DNA of 42,451 nucleotides from Acidobacteriota bacterium (GCA_017860005.1 JAFNAE010000013.1:1-42451); one strand, 5' to 3'; shown: positions 1 to 7,767, numbered from the stretch's first letter. Notes: generated from the letters alone by a model not told the origin. Made by a program: numbers and translations.

Positions 1-282
1 GGGCTCGCCGGCGGCGGAGAAGCGCCGGCCCTGCACGCTCAGTCCTTCGACGTCCGTGCCGCTCGAGCCCAGGCTCTCCCAGACCACGACGAAGTCGCCC
101 GCGTCGTTGCGGGCGACTCTCGGCCGGGCCTGCGAGCTCGTCGTGTAGGAGTTGACCTGGAGCTCGGGGCCGCTGGCGCCGCCCTGGGCGCCGGCGCCGC
201 CGGCGGATCCGAGCGCCGCGACGAGCCCGACCGCGAGCGCGAATCGAGCGCTGCCGCCGAGACGGGATGGAAAGGGGCTCAT
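1..282 (-). CDS. Secreted protein of the 'VVVWES' repeat type (N-terminal part only)
   Basis: The first 94 codons of a minus-strand gene that runs off the left edge. The start is the ATG at 282, with a GAGGAAG purine stretch about 10 nt upstream and a good promoter further up (320-349). Residues 1-33 look like a signal peptide: a basic start, a hydrophobic Ala/Leu/Val core, then Ala-Gly-Ala-Gln. The mature part opens with VNSYTTSSQARPRVARN, followed by a DFVVVWES motif. This motif recurs in large secreted bacterial proteins built from beta-propeller-like repeats, many with no known function. The rest is outside the window, so size and role cannot be judged. The protein is probably exported to the periplasm or cell surface. 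Confidence 0.75.
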   Translation of the reverse strand, partial: MSPFPSRLGGSARFALAVGLVAALGSAGGAGAQGGASGPELQVNSYTTSSQARPRVARNDAGDFVVVWESLGSSGTDVEGLSVQGRRFSAAGEP

Positions 283-319
283 GAAAGCGCGCTTCCTCGG
301 GGTGTTCCCTGCGCCCTTC

Positions 320-349
320 AGTATGCGCGCCTCGGTCGAGGGACGTCAA
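320..349 (-). promoter_or_regulatory. Sigma-70-like promoter of the VVVWES-type secreted protein
   Basis: On the minus strand TTGACG (344-349) lies 18 nt upstream of CATACT (320-325). That is five of six matches to the -35 consensus and four of six to the -10 consensus. Transcription would start near 313, leaving about 30 nt of leader before the ATG at 282. It is the best conventional promoter I see in the window. Confidence 0.55.
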
Positions 350-382
350 CGACGCGGCACGGCGAGACGGTTCATTCCCGGC

Positions 383-466
383 TCATCGCGCGTACACCCC
401 GCACACCTCGTAGCGCTTGTCGTCGCAGTCGTCACCGCGGCATTCGATGCCGTCGTCGGCTGGCGC
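383..466 (-). other. Coding-like tail in frame after the TGA of the clan CD peptidase
   Basis: Directly after the TGA stop at 467-469 the same frame stays open for 27 codons to a second TGA at 383-385. It reads like real protein: DDGIECRGDDC, then DDKRYEVCGVYAR. Third positions are G or C in about 23 of 27 codons and there are three Cys. There is no ATG, GTG or TTG start in the stretch. It could be the eroded end of another gene, a C-terminal extension cut off by a recent stop, or a read-through product. The peptidase already ends naturally after a membrane helix and an Arg cluster, so a gene remnant is my first guess. Confidence 0.35.
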
Positions 467-1795
467 TCAGTGCGCCGGGGAGAGTCTCCGGCGGCGCAGG
501 ACCCACCAGATCGGGATGAAGACGACGACGGCGATCACCAGCCACCAGGGCCACCAGAAGAGCCAGCGGCAGCAGCGGCCGATCAGGACGTCGCCCAGAC
601 CCGGGGTGCCCTCGGCCATGCCCGGGGTGGAGTTGAGGTTGCCGTTGGCGACCACGTCGTCGTGCATGTCGTTGATCTCGGTGGTGGTCGCGTCGTTGTC
701 CTCCCAGCGGTCCAGGTACTCGCGGCCCCAGCTCACCTCGGTGGCGCTCGCCGCGGCGTAGACCGCCAGGTTGGCGTGCTGGCCGTCGCCCGCCATCGGC
801 AGGAAGTCGCCGGCGAAGCACTGGTCGTGGATCATGAAGTGGCGGCAGACCGCGCAGTCGGCGGTGTCGGCGGCGAGCTCGGCCGGGGAGTAGAGCTCGC
901 CGGCCTGCAGGCCGTTGTTGTTGCCGTCCCACAGACAGACGCCATCGTCGTCGGCGCCGTGGTTCGAGAAGTAGGTGAACAGGATGTCGCGGCGCGGGTC
1001 GAGGTCGTCGCACAGCTGCTGGATGCGCGCGCGGATCGTGCCCTCGTCGGCGCCGGCGGTGACGTCGTTGCCGGTGGCGTCGCTGTTGTCGCCGTCGGCG
1101 TTGTCGAGGTCGAGCGAGGCGCCGTCCGCGTAGTAGACGGAGATCTGCGCCTTCGGGTAGCCGGCACCGCGCAGGATCTGGTACATGCTGCGCAGGTTCT
1201 GCCGGTAGCGGTCGTAGTTGGAGCCCGAGCTGATGCCGCCCGACACCAGCACCGCGTGGAGGCACGAGCGCGGCCGGGTGACGTCCACGAGCTTGCCGAT
1301 CGGGATGCGCACGGCGAGCTCGGGACAGGCCTTGGCGGTCAGCGCCCGGCAGCGGAACTCGACCGCCGGGCCGTTGCCGCCTTGCGAGAGCACCACCGGC
1401 GGGAAGTCGCGGACGATCGCCGGGCCCGTCTCGCCCGTGTCGGCGTCGACGAACAGCCAGCGCACCGGGTGGCCGAAGTTGGCGTCCGGCTGGTCGTCGA
1501 TCATCACCAGCCAGGTGCGTGGATAGGGGAAGGGGAGGTCGGGGCTGCGTCCGGCGACCAGGTCGCGCGCGACATGGGTCGGATCGAGCGGACGCTCGGT
1601 CGTCCACAACGTGCGCTCACCGAACTCGCCGCCGAGGACGCGCTCGCGCACCAGCTCGGCGACCTGCTTGGGGTCGGCGTAGCGCGGCTCCCCCCTCTCC
1701 TGGCAGATCGCCGGCGCGGGGCCGAGCAGCGAGAGGATGGCCAGCAGGAGCGCCGGCAGGACGATCCAGGAGCCGTGGCGGGTCGGGACTCTCAT
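467..1795 (-). CDS. Clan CD cysteine peptidase (legumain/caspase-like) with signal peptide and C-terminal membrane anchor
   Basis: Codes for 442 residues. The start is the ATG at 1795, with GGAGGAG 3 nt upstream; an in-frame ATG at 1864 lacks this site. Residues 8-31 form a signal peptide. The core near residues 178-360 shows the clan CD layout: a strand (HAVLVSGG), then FTYFSNHGADDD with catalytic His279, then MIHDQCFAG with catalytic Cys326. These resemble the legumain (C13) and caspase SHG and QxC motifs. An Asp/Asn-rich loop at 229-245 could bind calcium. Residues 411-432 are a Trp-rich membrane helix followed by RRRR, so the catalytic domain should face the periplasm. The substrate is unknown. 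Family assignment rests on the His/Cys motifs and their order; a close match to legumain itself is not claimed. Confidence 0.75.
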   Translation of the reverse strand: MRVPTRHGSWIVLPALLLAILSLLGPAPAICQERGEPRYADPKQVAELVRERVLGGEFGERTLWTTERPLDPTHVARDLVAGRSPDLPFPYPRTWLVMIDDQPDANFGHPVRWLFVDADTGETGPAIVRDFPPVVLSQGGNGPAVEFRCRALTAKACPELAVRIPIGKLVDVTRPRSCLHAVLVSGGISSGSNYDRYRQNLRSMYQILRGAGYPKAQISVYYADGASLDLDNADGDNSDATGNDVTAGADEGTIRARIQQLCDDLDPRRDILFTYFSNHGADDDGVCLWDGNNNGLQAGELYSPAELAADTADCAVCRHFMIHDQCFAGDFLPMAGDGQHANLAVYAAASATEVSWGREYLDRWEDNDATTTEINDMHDDVVANGNLNSTPGMAEGTPGLGDVLIGRCCRWLFWWPWWLVIAVVVFIPIWWVLRRRRLSPAH

Positions 1796-2007
1796 CGTCT
1801 CCTCCTTCCCGGGCGTCGCCGGACGAAGGTCGCTCCGGGCGCGACATTCGGGGGTTCCAACCACTTCAGACGAACCAGCGGGCCGGACCGGACGGCGGGA
1901 GCCCCGCCCGGGTGGCTCGAGGCGCTTCGTCGGGGTCGGACGATCGCCGATCCAGGGAGGACGCGGGCCGGGCCTCGATATGCTCCGAACGCTGCGGAGG
2001 TGCTCCG

Positions 2008-2400
2008 ATGTCTCCTCGATCGCTCCGGTTCGCGCTCGTCCTCGCCGCCGCCGGCACGCTCGCCGCGTGTGGGGGCGGACAGGGGGCGCGCTCCGCGCCG
2101 GGCGAGGTCCCGGCCGCGGAGGTTGCGCGCGGGGGGACGCTCTACCTGCGCTCGTGCGCGGCTTGCCACGGGCGGACGGGGCAGGGGATCCGCGGGCTGG
2201 GGCCCGACCTGCGCGGCAACGCGTTCGTCGCCTCGCGCCCGGACCCGGAGGTCGTGGCGTTCCTCAAGGTCGGCCGGCGCGCGGGCGATCCCGCGAACAA
2301 GACGCGCATCGACATGCCGCCGCGCGGTGGCAACCCGGGATTCACCGACGCCGATCTGGCCGCGATCACGGCCTGGATGCGCACGCTCGGGCCGCCCTGA
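2008..2400 (+). CDS. Small lipoprotein c-type cytochrome
   Basis: Codes for 130 residues from the ATG at 2008, with GGAGG 6 nt upstream. Residues 1-20 are a lipoprotein signal ending LAA, with Cys21 as the lipidation site, so the protein should be membrane-tethered in the periplasm. It binds one haem: C50-AA-C53-H54, with Met103 in IDMPPRG as the likely sixth ligand. The size and fold match class I monohaem cytochromes. It lies convergent to the haem-copper operon and could feed electrons to the CuA site of that enzyme, but only proximity supports this. Confidence 0.85.
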   Translation: MSPRSLRFALVLAAAGTLAACGGGQGARSAPGEVPAAEVARGGTLYLRSCAACHGRTGQGIRGLGPDLRGNAFVASRPDPEVVAFLKVGRRAGDPANKTRIDMPPRGGNPGFTDADLAAITAWMRTLGPP

Positions 2401-2403
2401 TCT

Positions 2404-2417
2404 CCGCCGCGCGGCGG
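2404..2417. terminator. GC palindrome between convergent genes
   Basis: CCGCCGCGCGGCGG is a perfect 14-base palindrome in the 31-nt gap between the stop codons of the cytochrome c gene and the facing operon. Flanking CTCC and GGAG could lengthen the stem with a small bulge. There is no T-tract, so it may only pause transcription from both sides. Confidence 0.3.
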
Positions 2418-2431
2418 CCGGAGGCGCGCGC

Positions 2432-2959
2432 TCAGCCCGGGTCGACGATCCGCAGCGAAGCCGCGTCGTCGGCGAGCGCCATCACCCGTACCCGGCCGGC
2501 GTCGAAGCGGAGCGTGCCCGCGAAGGCGGGACGCGGCAGCTCCCCGGCGCCCGGCGGCGGATCGACGGGCAGGAAACGGACCTCCACGCGGCGCTCGCCG
2601 GGGGCCACCAGCACGAGCTCCTCGACCACCAGCGGCCGGGTGCGGCGCAGGCCCCGGTGGACGATGCGCCGGTCCACGCGCGGGCGGCCGTCCACGGCCA
2701 CCTCGAGCCGGTAGTCGACCGCGGTCTCCTCGCAGGTGCGCGCCTGCCGCATGTGCGCGGGCAGGGCGGCGAGCTCCCCGGCGCTGCGCTCGCGGCAGAT
2801 CTCGACGCGCGCGCGCGCGGTGCGCAGCGACAGGCGGAGCGCGCCGTCCGGGCTCGCCGCGCCGACCGGCAGGTGCGCCAGCGCCGAGATGGCGGCCAGC
2901 ACCGCCAGCGCCAGCGCCAGGCCGGCCGCGCCGCGCGCGAGCGGGCGCAGGTCAGGCAT
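2432..2959 (-). CDS. Membrane-anchored hypothetical protein, last gene of the haem-copper operon
   Basis: Codes for 175 residues from the ATG at 2959, overlapping the end of the upstream gene by 8 nt, so translation is probably coupled. Residues 8-32 form one hydrophobic segment that serves as a signal anchor. The rest is a soluble domain rich in beta-strand patterns (VDYRLEVAVDG, LVVEELVLVAPG, RVEVRFLPV) with two Cys (residues 55 and 76). I do not recognise a family. Its position at the end of a respiratory-complex operon, and its predicted location outside the membrane, suggest an accessory or assembly subunit. The reading frame is well supported by the overlap and high GC third positions. 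Confidence 0.7.
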   Translation of the reverse strand: MPDLRPLARGAAGLALALAVLAAISALAHLPVGAASPDGALRLSLRTARARVEICRERSAGELAALPAHMRQARTCEETAVDYRLEVAVDGRPRVDRRIVHRGLRRTRPLVVEELVLVAPGERRVEVRFLPVDPPPGAGELPRPAFAGTLRFDAGRVRVMALADDAASLRIVDPG

Positions 2960-4481
2960 CGGCGACCTCCACGAGCTGGTCGGTCGCCGCGCACTCCGGC
3001 TCGACCACGACGCCGGACTCGGGCCGGGCCTCGAGCGCGGCGACCGCGCCGCGCAGCGCCGCGATCTCCCGCCGTGCGGCCGCGAGCTCGCCCGGGGAGA
3101 ACGCGCCGAGCGCGACCCGGCGCCGGTCGACGCGCTCGCGCAGCTCCGCCTCGCGGCCGTGGAAGAGCCGCTCGGCGAGCCACTTCGGCCCCTCGCGGAA
3201 GCTGCAGCCGACCAGGTGGAGCTCGGCGGCCGCGACGTCGAGCTCCGCAGCGCGCCCGGCGATCGCATTGCGGCAGCCGATCACCACCACCTCGCGCCCA
3301 CTGGGCGGATGGGCGAGCAGCCAGCCGCGCGCCTCGGCGAGTTGGTCGCGCCCGGTGCGCCCGGCCGGGCCGACCCCCATCGGTGCGCACGAGCCGGCGC
3401 AGATGCCGCAGCCGACGCAGCGCTCCGGGTCGACGCGCGCGACCAGCTCCGAGCTCTGGCGGCCACGCGCGCGGGGCACCATGGCGATCGCCTCGTACGG
3501 GCAGTCCTGGTAGCAGGTCGTGCAGCCGGTGCACAGGTCCTCGTCCACCGCGGAGGGCCGGATCGGACGGCGCGGCCGCCAGTAGAGCGGCGCCGCGGCG
3601 GCGAGCGCGAGCACGGCCGCCCAGAGGCCGACCAGCGCGAGGGGCGGCAGCCGCTTCGCGGCCGGCAGCCAGAAGGCGTAGAAGAGGTCGAGGTGCATCG
3701 CGCCGGGCAGCGCGAGCAGGTCGGCGGCCGGCGCCAGCGCCACCGGCCAGAGCGCGGCGAAGAGCGCGAGCAGCGCGAGCGTCGCCCGGCGGACCCGGCG
3801 CGGCGGCAGCAGCACCGGACGGGCCACCTGCGAGACGTGCAGCCAGAGGCCGGCCGCCAGCCCGAGCGGCGCCGCGACGTGCAGGAAGAGGTTCATGAAG
3901 AAGAACGACGACGGCACCGGCTCGACGCCGTCGAAGGCGCGCCGGATGGGCAGCGAGAAGATGGGCAGCAGGTCGAGCAGGCGCGCGCCCTGATCGGCGA
4001 TCTGGAGCCCCTGCGCGTCCCAGACCAGGACCAGCCCGGTCCAGCCGCAGAACATCACCACGCCGAGCAGGGCGAGGCCGGAGATCCAGGCGAGCGTGCG
4101 CGGGCCCCAGGTCTGCCCGGCGGCGAGCTTGCGCAGCAGGTGGAGGACCGTGGCTGCCATTGCGAGGTCGGCGGCATAGCGGTGGAGCGAGCGCGCCCAG
4201 GAGCCCAGGAAGACCTCGTCCTGGATGTGCGCGACCGAGGCGTGGGGCTCCGCGATGCGGTAGAAGAGGAAGAGGTAGAGGCCGCTCGCGAGGGTGACCA
4301 GGAAGCAGAGCACCGCCAGGTTGCCGCTCTGCAGGAGCGGGTTGAAGCGCGAGCCGTAGACGCGCTCGAACAGCCGGTCGAGCGGCGCCAGGAGCGCCGT
4401 CACGCCGCGCGCGGCGCGCGGCGGGCCCGCGGGACCCGGTTCGGGATGCGGGGGCGCGCTCGGCGCGGCCGGGGCGGTCAC
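2952..4481 (-). CDS. Cytochrome b / two [4Fe-4S] ferredoxin / MvhD-like fusion protein
   Basis: Codes for 509 residues from a GTG at 4481 that overlaps the upstream stop as GTGA. Residues 45-220 are a cytochrome b core: two His pairs spaced 13 residues apart, H100/H114 and H201/H215, should hold two b haems. Further membrane helices lie near 232-252 and 278-300. A soluble part follows with two [4Fe-4S] motifs: C317-C320-C323-C327 and C355-C358-C361-C365. Residues 397-455 (VVVIGCRNA, then LHLVGCSFREG) resemble the MvhD/FrhD iron-sulfur domain of hydrogenase-heterodisulfide reductase systems, but keep only two cysteines (403 and 426). The end is a short coiled coil. It probably moves electrons between a quinone pool, a ferredoxin-type carrier and the CuA/haem-copper unit of this operon. 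The direction is unknown. Confidence 0.85.
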   Translation of the reverse strand: MTAPAAPSAPPHPEPGPAGPPRAARGVTALLAPLDRLFERVYGSRFNPLLQSGNLAVLCFLVTLASGLYLFLFYRIAEPHASVAHIQDEVFLGSWARSLHRYAADLAMAATVLHLLRKLAAGQTWGPRTLAWISGLALLGVVMFCGWTGLVLVWDAQGLQIADQGARLLDLLPIFSLPIRRAFDGVEPVPSSFFFMNLFLHVAAPLGLAAGLWLHVSQVARPVLLPPRRVRRATLALLALFAALWPVALAPAADLLALPGAMHLDLFYAFWLPAAKRLPPLALVGLWAAVLALAAAAPLYWRPRRPIRPSAVDEDLCTGCTTCYQDCPYEAIAMVPRARGRQSSELVARVDPERCVGCGICAGSCAPMGVGPAGRTGRDQLAEARGWLLAHPPSGREVVVIGCRNAIAGRAAELDVAAAELHLVGCSFREGPKWLAERLFHGREAELRERVDRRRVALGAFSPGELAAARREIAALRGAVAALEARPESGVVVEPECAATDQLVEVADA

Positions 4482-5398
4482 GAAGCGGTGCGCTCCACCC
4501 GGAGCGCGGCCTCGACCAGCCACGCGACCGGCGGATCGAGGAAGCGGTAGGCGATGCGCCCCTCGCCGTCGAGCACGTAGATCAGGCCCGGGTGCGAGAT
4601 GTCGCCGGTCTTCTCGTCGCGCGCGAAGCCGATGCCGTAGGCCTCGAGCGCGGCGAGCACGTCGGGCACCGGCCCGGACAGGACGCGCGCGCCGGGGAGC
4701 CCTTCGAGCTGCCAGGCGCGCGCCACGCCGGCGAGCGCCGCGGGCGTGTCGCGCCAGGGATCGAGGGTGACCACCACGAGCGGCGGCGGCGGCCCGGGAT
4801 AGGAGGCGAGCGCCGCGCGCAGGCGGTGGACGAGCGCGGGGCAGACGATCTGGCAGTGGCCGTAGGCGAAGGTCATGAGCACCGGCCGGCCGCCGAGCGC
4901 CGCGAGGTCGAAGGCGGCGCCGTGCTGGTCGACGAGCGCGAGCGGTGGCGCCGGGTCGGTGGTGCGGGGGTAGGCCTCGGGGAGAGGCTCGGCGGCCTCC
5001 TCGAGCGCGGGTGCGGCGGCACGCGCGGCGGCGCCGACACGGCCCGCCACCCAGACCCCGCCGAGCAGCAGGGTGGCGGCCACCGGGGCGAGCAGCAGCC
5101 AGCCCGCGGCGCGGCGGGCGAGCGCGGCCAGCGCGTCGGCCAGATCGCGCCCCCAGACCACGGCCAGGAAGGTGAGCATCGAGAGCGGCCCGAGCAGCAG
5201 GAGCATCCAGCCCCAGGTGTCGGGCAGGCCGTTGGGCAGCGTCCCGAAGCAGACCGAGCGCGTGCGCTCGAACCACGCGGGCGGCGCCGGCAGGGGGGCG
5301 AAGGCGAGCGTCCACCAGCCGACCGTGATCGCGAACCAGCCCAGGAAGGCGCCGAGCGCGAAGCGCGGCGCGTGCACGGCCCGCTCGGCATTCGCCAT
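4478..5398 (-). CDS. Sco/SenC copper chaperone fused to an N-terminal membrane domain
   Basis: Codes for 306 residues from the ATG at 5398. The N-terminal 120 residues hold about three membrane helices (13-35, 62-82, 98-120), unlike typical Sco proteins, which have one. Residues 140-300 are the thioredoxin-like Sco domain. The copper-binding CxxxC is C182-QIV-C186 in AYGHCQIVCPAL, and the third ligand is His269 in DISHPG. Sco proteins deliver copper to, or reduce, the CuA centre of subunit II, which is encoded two genes upstream, so the pairing fits. The stop overlaps the next start by 4 nt. The role of the extra membrane domain is unknown. Confidence 0.88.
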   Translation of the reverse strand: MANAERAVHAPRFALGAFLGWFAITVGWWTLAFAPLPAPPAWFERTRSVCFGTLPNGLPDTWGWMLLLLGPLSMLTFLAVVWGRDLADALAALARRAAGWLLLAPVAATLLLGGVWVAGRVGAAARAAAPALEEAAEPLPEAYPRTTDPAPPLALVDQHGAAFDLAALGGRPVLMTFAYGHCQIVCPALVHRLRAALASYPGPPPPLVVVTLDPWRDTPAALAGVARAWQLEGLPGARVLSGPVPDVLAALEAYGIGFARDEKTGDISHPGLIYVLDGEGRIAYRFLDPPVAWLVEAALRVERTAS

Positions 5399-5418
5399 GG
5401 CGGTCTCCCCGGCCCCCC

Positions 5419-7170
5419 TCAGCCCATCTTCCAGATCATCGAGAGCACCTTCCAGTTCGTGAAGTAGTAGAGGATGAAGACGGCGAGGAAGACGAACACC
5501 AGCACCAGGGTGCCCGGCGTGCCCGCCTCGTGGGCGGCCGCCGACGCCTCCGCCGAATGGGTCTGCGGCGGCAGGCGCAGGATGCCCTGGGGGATGCCGC
5601 GCGCGTCCGGTCCGGGCGCGGCCAGGTCGACCTTCTCGCCGAAGAAGACCGAGCCGACGGCGATCGCCACGAACATCAGCACCGCGATCGCGGCGAGCGT
5701 GCCGCCGATGCCGATGCCCGCCATCAGCACGTCCACCACGGGCGGGAACTCGAGCGTGAACGGCGCCTCCGGAAACGTGATGTCGGCGTGCCGGCGCGGC
5801 ACCCCGAAGCTGCCCGCGAAGGTCATGCTCATCGACAGCAGTGAGATGCCCGCCGCGAACAGGTAGGGCTGCCACTTGGCCATCGCCCAGAAGCGCACCC
5901 TGCGCTGGAAGACGAGCGGGATCAGGTAGTAGGTGACGGCCATGAACGCCAGCGCGGTGCCGCCCACCACCGTGACGTGGAAGTGCCCGGGCACGCGCAG
6001 CGTGTTGTGGACGATGATGTTGATCTGCTCGGTGCCCTGGGTGACGCCGGTGATGCCGCCCATGAAGCCGAAGATGACCAGCGAGAGCCAGAAGCCGGAG
6101 AAACCGGGGTCCGACCAGGGCGCGCGGCGCAGCCACTCGAAGCGTCCCTTGACGAAACCGCGCAGGCGCATGCCCATCTCGACACCGGCCGGCACCGTGA
6201 AGCCGTGGATCATCGAGGCCAGCACCGCGAGGTACATGGCGTAGCTGGTGTTCCAGATCTTCCAGGCCGGGCCCATGCCGGGGTCGACCAGCAGGTGGTG
6301 CGCGGAGGCCATCGAGATGAACAGCACGTAGAGCGTGAACGCCCAGCGGCTGACCTTCTGGTTGACCACCACCGCGCCCACGGTGAGGCCGCCCAGCAGG
6401 TACCAGATCGACACCATGGCGGCGACGTTGATCTGCTGCGAGGAGTGGCCGAGGCCCCAGAAGATCATGCGATAGACCTGGGGATCGACGGTGCCGATGT
6501 CGAGCGACCAGAGGAAGGTCGGGATGTAGATGGCGGCGCCGTGCAGGAGCGTGATGATCGCGATGATCGCCGCGGTCAGCGCGCCGTAGGTGACCAGCGG
6601 CACCGAGCCCTCGTAGCTGCGCTCGCGCCTGGCGACCACCATGGCGGCGAAGAAGAGAGAGGTGGCGATCAGGGCGCCGACCGCGAACAGGATAATGCCG
6701 AGGTAGAACGCCGGGTGGGCGCGCAGCGGCACGTAGGAGGTGAAGAGCACGTCGGCGCGGCCCATGAAGATCACCGCGTTGACGGTCAGCGCCCCGGCCA
6801 CCATGAGCCAGAAGCCGAGCCAGGCGGTCTTCGGCGCGGGCTGGCGCGCGCCGAGCATCACCGGGCCGGCGAAGTAGAGCACCGCCATCTCGAAGAAGAT
6901 GATGAAGAAGATCAGCATGTTGAGGCCGTGGAGAGTGAGGATCCGGTAGTACCAGACCGGTTCCAGCAGGTGCACCGCCTGCCAGCGCGTGAGCGCGAGC
7001 AGCAGGGCGGCGACGACACCGACCAGGAAGAAGACGACCGCGGCGACCGCGTTCCAGCGCACCAGGCGCTCGGAGTCTCGATTCAGGGTCAGCCCGGTCA
7101 CCGGGCAGACGCGCGCGGCGAGGCGCCAGAGGGCGCCGCCGGCGGGGACGGCGGGGGCGGCGGTGGTCAT
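5419..7170 (-). CDS. Haem-copper oxidoreductase subunit I lacking the active-site Tyr; probable eNOR-type NO reductase
   Basis: Codes for 583 residues with 12 or more membrane helices, from the ATG at 7170, which overlaps the upstream stop (ATGA). All metal ligands are visible: His81 and His398 for the low-spin haem, His396 for the active-site haem, and His242, His291 and His292 for CuB. In A-family oxidases the helix VI motif is HPEVY, with Tyr cross-linked to His. Here it is HSSQQ, placing Gln246 at the Tyr position, and the nearby Glu is also gone. Loss of this Tyr is a mark of NO-reducing haem-copper families; from memory, eNOR has Gln there. A C-terminal helix (553-572) follows a linker. 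An O2 reductase of unusual type is the alternative. Confidence 0.88.
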   Translation of the reverse strand: MTTAAPAVPAGGALWRLAARVCPVTGLTLNRDSERLVRWNAVAAVVFFLVGVVAALLLALTRWQAVHLLEPVWYYRILTLHGLNMLIFFIIFFEMAVLYFAGPVMLGARQPAPKTAWLGFWLMVAGALTVNAVIFMGRADVLFTSYVPLRAHPAFYLGIILFAVGALIATSLFFAAMVVARRERSYEGSVPLVTYGALTAAIIAIITLLHGAAIYIPTFLWSLDIGTVDPQVYRMIFWGLGHSSQQINVAAMVSIWYLLGGLTVGAVVVNQKVSRWAFTLYVLFISMASAHHLLVDPGMGPAWKIWNTSYAMYLAVLASMIHGFTVPAGVEMGMRLRGFVKGRFEWLRRAPWSDPGFSGFWLSLVIFGFMGGITGVTQGTEQINIIVHNTLRVPGHFHVTVVGGTALAFMAVTYYLIPLVFQRRVRFWAMAKWQPYLFAAGISLLSMSMTFAGSFGVPRRHADITFPEAPFTLEFPPVVDVLMAGIGIGGTLAAIAVLMFVAIAVGSVFFGEKVDLAAPGPDARGIPQGILRLPPQTHSAEASAAAHEAGTPGTLVLVFVFLAVFILYYFTNWKVLSMIWKMG

Positions 7171-7757
7171 CGGGTCTCCTCCCCGGGCGCGGTCGCGGCC
7201 GCCGCGACCTTGGTGCCGGCCGGCACGACGACGATGCGGCCGAGCATGTTGTGGTGTCCGACGCCGCAGAACTCGTTGCACACGACGCGGTATTCGCCGG
7301 CTTTGTTGGGCGTGATGCGCAGGCCGTAGTCGTAGCCCGGCACGACCTGCAGGTTGAGGTTCGCCGGGTAGAGGCTGAAGCCGTGGTTGACGTCGAGCGC
7401 CGAGAGGTGGAGGGTGTAGGTGACACCCTCCTCGAGCTGGAGCGCCGGGTACCAGCGCCACATCTGGCCGAGCAGGTAGACCTCGGCGCCGGGCGGCGGC
7501 GCCACCAGCGGGACACCGTGGTCGTCGCCGATGCCGTACTCCTCGGCGAAGCGCAGCGTGCGCTCCGCGAAAGCGGCGGGATCGACCCTGCTGCGGATGC
7601 CGGTCGGGTTCTGGCCCCCCTTCAGGTGCCAGAAGGGCATCATCGCGAACAGGACCAGGCACCAGACGAAGGCGATCGCGATCCAGAGGCGTTCCTGGCG
7701 GTTGGCCGGGCGCCACCAGACGCCGCGGGCCGGGACGAGGCCGGAGATCAGTTCCAT
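7167..7757 (-). CDS. Haem-copper oxidoreductase subunit II with intact CuA site
   Basis: Codes for 196 residues from the ATG at 7757. One membrane helix (22-42) anchors a periplasmic cupredoxin domain; subunit II of classical aa3 oxidases usually has two helices. The CuA ligands are all present: His125 in DVNHGF, Cys160, Glu162, Cys164, His168 and Met171 in CNEFCGVGHHNM. The aromatic stretch MWRWYP (99-104) is where cytochrome c usually hands over electrons. The enzyme should therefore take electrons from a c-type cytochrome or another small carrier and pass them to subunit I. The gene overlaps subunit I by 4 nt. Confidence 0.92.
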   Translation of the reverse strand: MELISGLVPARGVWWRPANRQERLWIAIAFVWCLVLFAMMPFWHLKGGQNPTGIRSRVDPAAFAERTLRFAEEYGIGDDHGVPLVAPPPGAEVYLLGQMWRWYPALQLEEGVTYTLHLSALDVNHGFSLYPANLNLQVVPGYDYGLRITPNKAGEYRVVCNEFCGVGHHNMLGRIVVVPAGTKVAAAATAPGEETR

Positions 7758-7767
7758 GGCGGGGTCC

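Noticed and set aside
152-3898. Very long open frame on the plus strand covering the peptidase, cytochrome c and cytochrome b region
   Set aside because: It is antisense to genes with clear motifs, and its product is low-complexity Arg/Ala/Gly sequence. Long antisense frames are expected at this GC content.
5419-7757. Standard aa3-type cytochrome c oxidase call for the haem-copper subunits
   Set aside because: The active-site Tyr and the neighbouring Glu are missing from the helix VI motif, and subunit II has one helix. The label would hide the likely NO-reductase chemistry.
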